Of a DNA stretch of 64,000 bases, positions 17,180 to 24,970 are shown in pieces (positions within the stretch are counted from its first letter, which is position 1; the number at the start of each line of letters is the position of its first letter). Under the pieces are notes generated by a model that was not told the DNA's origin, made no database searches, and saw only the letters and a list, made by a program, of their open reading frames with translations. The translations under genes were made by a program, and so were the position numbers. Source of the stretch: Akkermansia sp. Its GTDB lineage: Bacteria > Verrucomicrobiota > Verrucomicrobiia > Verrucomicrobiales > Akkermansiaceae. Location of the stretch: NCBI GenBank assembly GCA_017477935.1, contig JAFVIC010000106.1, forward strand, positions 35,488 through 99,487, written 5' to 3'.

Positions 17180-19450
17180 ATGAGAATTATCTCCACCATT
17201 CTGCTGACCATAGCCGCGATACTCAGCGTGACGGCCGCTGTCTTCCTGACGATAGACGGCAACCTGGCACGCCTGACCGGATGGTATAGCTTCAAACCGG
17301 GTATGCCGCTGTTCACGGCGGAAAACAGCAAGCGCCTGCCCGATGTGCAGTGGATGCGCATACGTAACCTTCACGACTCCATTGAGTGCCGAAAAGAAAA
17401 CGATGGCACATGGTGGATTATTTCCCCTTTCCGCGATCGCCTGGACCCGGCTATTGCAGACACTATCCTGAACTTCACCGGCCAGGCACGGGTAGTTGAT
17501 ACCCTGCCCTATAACCGCACCACCCGCAGCCGCCTGCGTGAGTACGGGGTGCAGTCCAACCCCCACGCCATTACCCTGAAAGCGAAAGATGATTCCAGCG
17601 CCGACGGGCTTACCACTGTTGCGCGTTATACCCTGGGCAGCGCCTCGCCCTGGCTGGCAGATGCCGGTGACGGCAAGAGCGTGATGCCCACCACTTACCT
17701 GCGCACCGATTTCTATGGTAAGGATAAGCGCATACATGTGGTGAGCGGCAATATCCTGAGCATTTTCAAGAACGGCGTGCTGGCTCTGCGCGACCCACGC
17801 CCCCTGCTCACCCCGCCGGATGAACTCCTGGAGCTGCACATCACCGCACACAGCGGCCCCTCGGCCGGTACGGTTGTTCTGCGCCGTGCCAGTGCTGAAA
17901 CAGCCTGGAATATCACCAGCCCCTGTATTACAGCCGCCGATCAGGATAAGGTGAACAACCTCGTTGCTTCTTTTGTCACCCTCTCCGCCATTAAGGTGGA
18001 GGATAACAGCCTGGTTCAACCGACCGGCACGCCGGAGTACACCATTGTCTTCCATACAGCAAAGGGAGAGCCGGTGGAACTGAAGCTCTATGCCCCTTTC
18101 GAAGCGCCGGCGGACGGGCAGAAACTCTGCCACGCCACCGTCAACAACCGTCCGGTTGTCTTCACCTTGCAGGCAGAACCCCGAGTCAGCCGCAAGGGCA
18201 GCTATTCCCGTATCGTCAACAGCATTTGCAACCTGCCTGTGCTGCCCGCCAGAACCATGGCACAAATCAAATCCGGTGCAGGCACGGTTTATACCGGAGA
18301 TTTGCCCCTTTCGCTCGCGGAGTTGCGCTCGCTGAAGTTCTCCGACATCATTGACAGGGATGTCGAGCGTGTGGCCCTGCGCGTGAGCGATAACAATGAC
18401 TCGCTCAAGCTGCTGCTTATTCCCGGCGATGCCGAAAACGAGGTGAACGACATCTGGATGTATGCCCTCGGCAACGATAAATATGCCGAAGCGGAGGAAA
18501 TGATTGTGCGCCGATTCCTCAACGGCCTGAGCAGCATTCCCGTGCGCGGTGTAGTGGCTGATTTGCAGCCCGGGGAAAATCAGCAGGCGTTTGCCGCACG
18601 CTACGGGCTGGATAAGCCTTTCTACAGCCTGTACATCAGGCCCAAATCCTGCCTGTACCGCGCAACGCTCTTCGGGGTGGATTTGCCGCTCGTCAAAGAC
18701 CGCGACGCACGCATTTTCTACATAGCCCGCTATCGCGACCCTGCTAACGGCAAGTCCAAATGGGTCGGTATGGAGCGTGGCGGCAGCACGGTTTATTGGC
18801 TCAGCACCCGCCTGACCCGCACCTTCTCCATGGACCGCAATTACTGGCGTGCCCGCAATGTCGTGAATTTCCCCATTTCTGCACTCCGCAAGCTCACGCT
18901 CGGTTATTCTCAGGCTCCCCTCTCGCTCAGCTATGACTATATCGGTGAAAGCTGGAGCGGTACTCTGGCCGGCGAAGATGTAACCCCCCGTATCAACCCG
19001 CACCGCGCGCAGTACTATGTGCGCCAACTGCAGAAACTGAAGGTTTCTGAGTGGCTTGATAAGGAGGATGAGTACGCCCTGGAAAGTCTGAAAAACACTG
19101 TTTTCTCCGTGAAAATCGAGCTTGAGATGACGGATTATTCGGACGCAGAGGCCGTTGTGATGGATTCCGCTGACCTCGACCACGACTCACTCAACCCCGA
19201 GTTCGGTGATTCGCGCTTGCAAAAGGCAAAAGAAGCCCTTACCGAAAGCACCGCAACGGATGCCGCCCTGCGAGATGCCGCCCTGCAGGAGCACAAAACA
19301 CACGCCCGCACCATCACCATCGAAATTGCCCCGTCGGGTGGTGATTCTGACAAGCCCTTCTTCTACGGTCGAGTGGTGGAAACCGGTGAACTTTTCGTGC
19401 TGCCGTTTGATGATGCCCAGGGGCTTGCCGGCAGTATTCTCGACATGTAA
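17180..19450 (+). CDS. DUF4340-domain envelope protein
   Basis: 756 residues. An N-terminal membrane anchor (IISTILLTIAAILSVTAAVFL, about 2-22) is followed by a large beta-rich extracytoplasmic region with repeated DUF4340-like units (WWIISPFRDRLDPAIADTIL; LREYGV). DUF4340 proteins routinely sit beside GldG-type proteins in operons like this one, so it is probably part of the same complex. No catalytic motif seen. No Shine-Dalgarno at the ATG. The gene is followed by prmA after 17 bp, so the operon may continue. Confidence 0.85.
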   Translation: MRIISTILLTIAAILSVTAAVFLTIDGNLARLTGWYSFKPGMPLFTAENSKRLPDVQWMRIRNLHDSIECRKENDGTWWIISPFRDRLDPAIADTILNFTGQARVVDTLPYNRTTRSRLREYGVQSNPHAITLKAKDDSSADGLTTVARYTLGSASPWLADAGDGKSVMPTTYLRTDFYGKDKRIHVVSGNILSIFKNGVLALRDPRPLLTPPDELLELHITAHSGPSAGTVVLRRASAETAWNITSPCITAADQDKVNNLVASFVTLSAIKVEDNSLVQPTGTPEYTIVFHTAKGEPVELKLYAPFEAPADGQKLCHATVNNRPVVFTLQAEPRVSRKGSYSRIVNSICNLPVLPARTMAQIKSGAGTVYTGDLPLSLAELRSLKFSDIIDRDVERVALRVSDNNDSLKLLLIPGDAENEVNDIWMYALGNDKYAEAEEMIVRRFLNGLSSIPVRGVVADLQPGENQQAFAARYGLDKPFYSLYIRPKSCLYRATLFGVDLPLVKDRDARIFYIARYRDPANGKSKWVGMERGGSTVYWLSTRLTRTFSMDRNYWRARNVVNFPISALRKLTLGYSQAPLSLSYDYIGESWSGTLAGEDVTPRINPHRAQYYVRQLQKLKVSEWLDKEDEYALESLKNTVFSVKIELEMTDYSDAEAVVMDSADLDHDSLNPEFGDSRLQKAKEALTESTATDAALRDAALQEHKTHARTITIEIAPSGGDSDKPFFYGRVVETGELFVLPFDDAQGLAGSILDM

Positions 19451-19467
19451 AACAACCGTAACATATT

Positions 19468-20316
19468 ATGTGGGTCTGGAAAAAGACGATATCGAAAGCA
19501 AATGAAGAGGAATGGCAGCAACGGGTAGGTCAACTGCCCGGGGCCGTGTTTTCGGAAGCCTTCCATGCCGAGCGGCTCAATATAGAGGTTTATACCGACA
19601 CGGAGGAGGAAGCCCTCGTGCTGACTGCCTGCTATGGCGGCAAGTCTGAGCCGGTGCAGACTGTGGACTGGGTGGCGGCTACAGCCCCCGAGAACACACC
19701 TCCGCTGGTCATTCGTGACCGCCTGGTTATTTCCGCCAGCTCGGCACCGGAGGTGCTGGATGAACTGCGCCGCCGATACCCGGGGCGCACGATTCTCACC
19801 TTCCCGGCGGAGCGTGCCTTCGGTACCGGCAACCACGCCACCACCTCTACCTGCCTGCGCATGCTGTGCGATGAAATCAAAGGCCGCACAACTCCCTGGA
19901 CGCTCACCGATATCGGCTGCGGCACCGGTGTGCTGGCTCTGGCCGGTCTGCGCCTGGGTGCTCAGCGCGCCATCAGTTTCGATTTTGACCCGGTGGCCGT
20001 GGAAGTCGCAGCCCGTAACATCGAGCGCAACGGCGGGGCTGAAAATCTGTCGCTGTTTCAGGCGGATGTTTTCGAGTGGTCCCCAGCCCCCGGCGATGAG
20101 TCTGACATCGTGCTGGCCAACCTGTTCTCAACCGTGTTGCAGAAGGCTTTTCCCCGCCTGATAGCAGCCATGAAACCCGACGGAGTGCTGATTATTTCAG
20201 GTATTCTCAACACGCAGCAGGCTGAAACTCTGGCGGCGGCGCAAGCAGCCGGTCTGCAGGTGCTCAAGGTCGTGAGCCGCGGAAAATGGACGACAGCCAA
20301 ACTCAGGCGCGCATGA
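19468..20316 (+). CDS. prmA: Ribosomal protein L11 methyltransferase
   Basis: 282 residues, the usual PrmA length. The C-terminal Rossmann domain shows the substrate/SAM motif AFGTGNHATTSTCLRML at about 118-134, the SAM loop DIGCGTGVLALAGLRLGA and the DIVLANL motif typical of PrmA. PrmA trimethylates lysines and the N-terminus of ribosomal protein L11. The stop overlaps the likely tsaB ATG by four bases. Confidence 0.92.
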   Translation: MWVWKKTISKANEEEWQQRVGQLPGAVFSEAFHAERLNIEVYTDTEEEALVLTACYGGKSEPVQTVDWVAATAPENTPPLVIRDRLVISASSAPEVLDELRRRYPGRTILTFPAERAFGTGNHATTSTCLRMLCDEIKGRTTPWTLTDIGCGTGVLALAGLRLGAQRAISFDFDPVAVEVAARNIERNGGAENLSLFQADVFEWSPAPGDESDIVLANLFSTVLQKAFPRLIAAMKPDGVLIISGILNTQQAETLAAAQAAGLQVLKVVSRGKWTTAKLRRA

Positions 20317-20957
20317 ATATACTTGCTATAGAATGTTCGCAACCGGCGGCCTCGCTCTGCCTTTCATGCGGGGGGCAAGTTGTATACGACAACTCGTGGA
20401 AAGCGGAGCGCAACCATGACTCATACCTGTTCCCGGCGCTGCAGGCTGCCCTGGAGCAGCTGGGGACGGCAACGCTTGATATCGTGTTGGTGGGCGCCGG
20501 CCCCGGTAGCTACGGCGGCGTGCGGGTGGCGCTGGCTGCTGCTGTCGGCATATCGACCGTGAAGGGAGCCCGAGTGGTGGCTATCGGTTCATGGGGAGCA
20601 CTGGCAGAAAACGGTGCCGCCATCGTCTCCGACGCTCGTCGAGGCGGGTGGACCCTGCGCCGCCCCGATGGAGAAATTGCCGTGCTCAGTACCGCCGAGC
20701 TTCTGGCCGAACAGGCAAGCGGCATGCAACTCTACACCATCGAAACCAGAACCGCGCTGGAGAAGCACGGTATCACCGCCGTCCGATATGAGCTCGTACC
20801 CACAGCCCGCGGACTCGTGACCGACTGGCTTTCCCTCACCCCTGAGCAGCAGAGCTCGCTTGCTGCAAAACCGGCCGAACCCATCTACGTTCGCCCGCCG
20901 CATATTACTGAGGCTAAGCGCAAACCCTGGGAAATAGCATCAAACCACCAACCATGA
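20313..20957 (+). CDS. tsaB: t6A biosynthesis protein TsaB
   Basis: 214 residues from the ATG that overlaps the prmA stop (ATGA). The frame extends 27 bases upstream, but MNILAIECS is the conserved TsaB N-terminus, so I chose the later start. ASKH-fold motifs: LAIECSQPAASLCL and VGAGPGSYGGVRVALA. TsaB is the inactive TsaD paralogue that scaffolds TsaD/TsaE in threonylcarbamoylation of tRNA A37. TcdA at 8.7-9.5 kb acts on the product. The next gene overlaps by four bases. Confidence 0.9.
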   Translation: MNILAIECSQPAASLCLSCGGQVVYDNSWKAERNHDSYLFPALQAALEQLGTATLDIVLVGAGPGSYGGVRVALAAAVGISTVKGARVVAIGSWGALAENGAAIVSDARRGGWTLRRPDGEIAVLSTAELLAEQASGMQLYTIETRTALEKHGITAVRYELVPTARGLVTDWLSLTPEQQSSLAAKPAEPIYVRPPHITEAKRKPWEIASNHQP

Positions 20958-21310
20958 GTGAACCTTCTGCCGCCCCCATAGTCCATACCTGCCAGCGCTG
21001 CGGTGCCTGCTGCCGCTGGGAGGGTGACGTATGCCTGACGGATGACGACATCACCGCCATTGCAGCCTACCTGCAAATGAGCGAAGAGTCCTTTATTGAG
21101 CGTTATTGCCGCCTGCAACGAAATCGCCGCGGCCTGTCACTGATAGATGCCGATAATGGTGACGGGCCCTGCTGCATGCTGACGGAAAACGGTTGCCGGA
21201 TTCAACCCGTCAAGCCACAGCAATGCCGGGATTTCCCCCACAAGTGGAACTTCCCCGGCTGGGAAAAGCGCTGCCCCGGTGCCGGCCAAACAACCAGTCC
21301 CTTTGCATGA
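20954..21310 (+). CDS. YkgJ-family cysteine cluster protein
   Basis: 118 residues. The defining CxxCGxCC motif (CQRCGACC, Cys13, 16, 19 and 20) is followed by CCMLTENGCRIQPVKPQQCRDFP, of which the CxxYxxRPxxCRxFP pattern is family-typical. YkgJ/UPF0153 proteins bind zinc or iron; biochemical role mostly unknown. Overlaps tsaB upstream and the large ABC gene downstream, each by four bases (ATGA). Confidence 0.88.
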   Translation: MSEPSAAPIVHTCQRCGACCRWEGDVCLTDDDITAIAAYLQMSEESFIERYCRLQRNRRGLSLIDADNGDGPCCMLTENGCRIQPVKPQQCRDFPHKWNFPGWEKRCPGAGQTTSPFA

Positions 21311-24300
21311 AAAATCGGTTGGCGTACATGTGGTTAGGTATGCGCCGCAAAATGATGGCGCTGCGTGGGTTCGTTGCCAACGCTTTTTACCGTGTCCCCC
21401 GCCGACTCGGCGCGCGAGATGAGTCTCGCCGCAGCCACGCCGGTGTTGTGGTGGACCTCTTCGCCTCCATCATGGTGCGTGTCGATGGTATTACCATCGA
21501 AGACATGGATACCACCATGGATATGCTGCGCTGCGATTTCCCCAACGTGGAGCACAGCTGGCTTGCCGCGCGATTTCAGGCTGCTTATACGGCCCGTTAT
21601 TCCCTGGACGATACCCTGAGACTTGCCGCGGCTCAGCGCACGGAGGAGGAACGCGTGGCGCTGGCTCTGGAAATCCTCACCATGCTCTACCGAGTGGGGG
21701 GCGACCTGACCAACCCTACACTTTTCGACCGCGTTACCAACGGGCTTAATCTGCCGGGATTTGCCGCCATACTTGAAGAGTTGATAGCCACCCCGGGGAA
21801 AGAAGCCCCGGCACCGATTCAAAGCCTTAGCTTCTCGCATGAGAACGGGCCGCATGTCGTCACGTTGGCGAAGGAAGAGGGTGAAATCAACTTCCGAGCC
21901 TTGCATTGTGTACATGTTCTGCTCATTATCAACGATTCCAGAAAACCCTTCACCATCGGCGATCGAATCCTGCACCAGGGGGACATGCAACTGCTTGCCC
22001 CCGGCCAGAGTGTGGAGCTGAGCGAGTGGTCACTGGCGTATGCGACGATTCGCTCACTCATACAGAACCGCTACAGTGGGGTGAGCTATGTCTGCTACCT
22101 CTACCGCCAGGATGATGAAGTGAGCATTACCCGCCAGCGCCCCCGCACCCCGCTGGCCAGGGTGCGTTTCAGCCTGCAGGTCGAGGTGGAGGTACTGGGT
22201 AAGGATGCTGATTTCATGATAGACGGGCAGCGCCTGAAAATGGGCGACACCAGGTGCACAACCTATTACACACCCTTTACTATCATGGGTTTGGGGCCTT
22301 ACCGCTTCGCCGAGCTTCACAATGTGGAAAGTCCCGGTCGCAGTTACCAGCTCGCGCCCGATGCCCGTAAATTGCTCGTCACGAATCTGCCTTATATCAA
22401 CAGTGCCTCTGCACTCATGCTCACCCCGGGGCTGGCGCCTGCCGTTGTGTTTGAGGTGAGTTACTCGCGCACGGACAATACGGGCACCCTCAAAATCATT
22501 GAGGGTGGTGATAACCTGACCGTCAACGGAATACCGGTCAAAGGCGACACTCCGCTGCATGACGGCGACCTTATCTCGCTGAGCCTCACCCAATCCCTGC
22601 GCTGCCGATTTTCCGCCGGCGTGCTCGATGAAGAATCAGCCCTCATCGATTCGCTTTCCGTGCAAGGGCTTACGCGCGATTTCGTACGCTCCGGGCGTGT
22701 TGTCGACAATATCGACTTCACTCTCAAGCGCGGCGAAATGGCCTGTATATTAGGCCCCAGCGGCTCCGGTAAGAGCACCCTGCTGAGCATGCTCGCCGGG
22801 CACCTTTCGCCGTCTTTCGGCTCCATTCATTATAACAATGAGCGCATGACCCCGCACGCCACCAACCTGCGCCGCCATGTTGCCTACATTCCCCGTGAGG
22901 ATATACTGGATGAAGCCATGACCGTTGGCGAGCACGTCTACCATGCCTCCATCGCGCGTCGCCCGCGCCTGAATGATTCCGACCGCAAGCGCCGCGTGCT
23001 CTCCATTCTCAACTATGTCGGCCTGGGGGCACTGGCCAACCGCAACGTGGGGCGGGCCGGTGAACGAACAATATCTGACGGTGAACGAACCCGCCTTAAC
23101 CTGGGGCTTGACCTTACGGGCACGGCTGAAGTGTTCCTTATCGACGAACCCATAAGCGGCCTGTCCTCGGGTGATGCCGAGCGCGTGATTGAGACGCTGG
23201 AGAGCATGGCCGCCTCTCGCATCTTGCTCTGCACCCTTCACCGCCCGGCGCAGGTAATACTCAATCGTTTCAAGAAAGTCATGGTGCTCAATTCCAACGG
23301 GCAGATGGCCTTCTGGGGCAGCCCGGCGGAGATGGTCAATTACTTCCGCAAATCGGCGCTGGAGATGGGCTTGCACGTCTCGCGCGAAGCCGTTGTAGCC
23401 GGTGGTGCGGATTACGTGTTTGAGGTGCTTGAGGCCCCCTACACCCGCTTGGGTAATGAACAGCGCCCTGCCCCCACCATGTGGCAGAACCGCTTTGAGA
23501 GTTACTGCTACCGCCGCAATTCTGCCGCAGCCCACCCCGCGGCAGATATGGAGTCGGATAGTGAGAAAGAGCCGGAGAAAGAGAGCGCACCACGCCCGAT
23601 TCCACCGGTACCGCGCCGCAGTCTGTTGGAGCACTGGCGCTTGTTCCTGCTGTGGATGAACCGCACCTTCCTGGCGCGCGTGCGCAGCCGCATGGGGTTA
23701 TACGCCATGCTGCTGGAAGGACCGGTACTGGCGCTGCTCATCGCAGGAACTCTGCGCGCTGCGAGCGAAGCTGAGTACACATTCTACAAATCGCTTCACA
23801 TCAACGAATATCTGTTCCTTTCACTGGTACTGGCGATGTTTTTCGGCCTTACGGATTCCGCCTGTGAGATATTGCGCGACCGCCCGCTGATACGCCGGGA
23901 AAGTAATTACAAGCTTTTCATACCCGGTTACCTATTGGCCAAAGTGTTGGTACTCACCGCCATAGCAGCGGTGCAGTGTGCGCTCTACCTGTGGGTGGGC
24001 AATGCTATACTGGGCATTGAACAGATGTTCTGGCAGCACATGATAGTGATGGTACTTACCGCTTTTGTAGGTATATCACTTTCGCTCATGGTGTCAGCCC
24101 TCGTGCGCTCAGACCGCACGGCGCTCAACATTGTCCCCCTGCTCCTCGTGCCGCAGATATTGCTGGCCGGTGCGCTGATTCGATTCGAAGAGATGAATGA
24201 ATTCAGCCCCAAGGTGCCCGCCTTCCTGCCTGAGAAGATTGACAAGGCGCTCTCCAACCTGCGCCACCGCGTGGCCTATCAAGATGAAACCACCCACGCC

Positions 24301-24897
24301 ATCACCTCCAAACCCGTACCTTTCATTGCGGAGTTCTGCCCGCTGCGCTACGCGTTTGAGATGATGTTTGTCACCCAGGCACACGGTAACTTGTGGGAGG
24401 AAGAAAGCGGCACTATCAATGAACGCCGTGAGTACCTCAAGGAACACGGCACGCTGGATGAGGTGCGCTTCATTCAGCGCGCGGCCCTGTTGCTTAACTC
24501 CCCCGCAGCTGATGCGGATGAGGCACGCGACATTCTGCGCCGCGTGCGAAAAGCGGCTGTTTACCACGATGAACGATTCCTCGAAGAGATGACCATTAAA
24601 CTCGAGGACCGCGAACCCTGTGAAACGGACCAACCCGTCGAGTTTTTCTTCTCCAACCGCAAGTTGCAGGTGATTAAAGAAGGCGTCAAAACCGCCCGCA
24701 AGGATGGCCGTAAAAACGAGCACCGCGGTTTCTTCCTCGCGCCGCGTCAGGCACGCGCTTTCAGCGGGCTTGATCAGGAGACCGACTCCGGTTCCGTCTC
24801 CACCATCGCCCGCAATGCCATTTACCTGTTGGTCATGGGGCTTTGCCCCATATTCGTGGCTGCCATACGCCTGCGCTCCATCTGCCGGGGCGGTTAA
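21307..24897 (+). CDS. ABCG-type ABC protein with TerB-like and FHA-like N-terminal modules
   Basis: 1,196 residues from the ATG that overlaps the ykgJ stop; the frame stays open 114 bases upstream but that part lies inside ykgJ. Order: an all-helical TerB-like module (about 40-145), one or two beta modules including an FHA-like end (TVNGIPVKGDTPLHDGDLI, about 395-415), an ABC domain (Walker A GPSGSGKST from 483, signature ISDGERTR from 589 in place of VSGGE, Walker B VFLIDEPISGL from 609), then a C-terminal ABC-2/ABCG membrane domain (about 775-960) and a last helix near 1165-1190. It resembles bacterial FHA-ABC-ABCG proteins such as mycobacterial Rv1747. Direction and cargo are unknown. A phosphopeptide-controlled transporter is an inference from the FHA-like part. 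Confidence 0.8.
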   Translation: MKNRLAYMWLGMRRKMMALRGFVANAFYRVPRRLGARDESRRSHAGVVVDLFASIMVRVDGITIEDMDTTMDMLRCDFPNVEHSWLAARFQAAYTARYSLDDTLRLAAAQRTEEERVALALEILTMLYRVGGDLTNPTLFDRVTNGLNLPGFAAILEELIATPGKEAPAPIQSLSFSHENGPHVVTLAKEEGEINFRALHCVHVLLIINDSRKPFTIGDRILHQGDMQLLAPGQSVELSEWSLAYATIRSLIQNRYSGVSYVCYLYRQDDEVSITRQRPRTPLARVRFSLQVEVEVLGKDADFMIDGQRLKMGDTRCTTYYTPFTIMGLGPYRFAELHNVESPGRSYQLAPDARKLLVTNLPYINSASALMLTPGLAPAVVFEVSYSRTDNTGTLKIIEGGDNLTVNGIPVKGDTPLHDGDLISLSLTQSLRCRFSAGVLDEESALIDSLSVQGLTRDFVRSGRVVDNIDFTLKRGEMACILGPSGSGKSTLLSMLAGHLSPSFGSIHYNNERMTPHATNLRRHVAYIPREDILDEAMTVGEHVYHASIARRPRLNDSDRKRRVLSILNYVGLGALANRNVGRAGERTISDGERTRLNLGLDLTGTAEVFLIDEPISGLSSGDAERVIETLESMAASRILLCTLHRPAQVILNRFKKVMVLNSNGQMAFWGSPAEMVNYFRKSALEMGLHVSREAVVAGGADYVFEVLEAPYTRLGNEQRPAPTMWQNRFESYCYRRNSAAAHPAADMESDSEKEPEKESAPRPIPPVPRRSLLEHWRLFLLWMNRTFLARVRSRMGLYAMLLEGPVLALLIAGTLRAASEAEYTFYKSLHINEYLFLSLVLAMFFGLTDSACEILRDRPLIRRESNYKLFIPGYLLAKVLVLTAIAAVQCALYLWVGNAILGIEQMFWQHMIVMVLTAFVGISLSLMVSALVRSDRTALNIVPLLLVPQILLAGALIRFEEMNEFSPKVPAFLPEKIDKALSNLRHRVAYQDETTHAITSKPVPFIAEFCPLRYAFEMMFVTQAHGNLWEEESGTINERREYLKEHGTLDEVRFIQRAALLLNSPAADADEARDILRRVRKAAVYHDERFLEEMTIKLEDREPCETDQPVEFFFSNRKLQVIKEGVKTARKDGRKNEHRGFFLAPRQARAFSGLDQETDSGSVSTIARNAIYLLVMGLCPIFVAAIRLRSICRGG

Positions 24898-24935
24898 GCC
24901 GAAAAAAAATAACACAGCTATTCACAAAAAATAAG

Positions 24936-24963
24936 TTGATTTTTCAAAACTAATCGATAGAAT
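24936..24963 (+). promoter_or_regulatory. Promoter of the RND efflux operon
   Basis: TTGATT, 16 bp, TAGAAT, 7 bp, ATG; predicts a leaderless mRNA. The surrounding 70 bp is AT-rich. Confidence 0.65.
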
Positions 24964-24970
24964 AATCGCC

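Noticed and set aside
17108..19183. A 691-codon minus-strand open frame opposite the DUF4340 gene
   Set aside because: Antisense shadow; the plus-strand gene has an anchor, family features and operon context.
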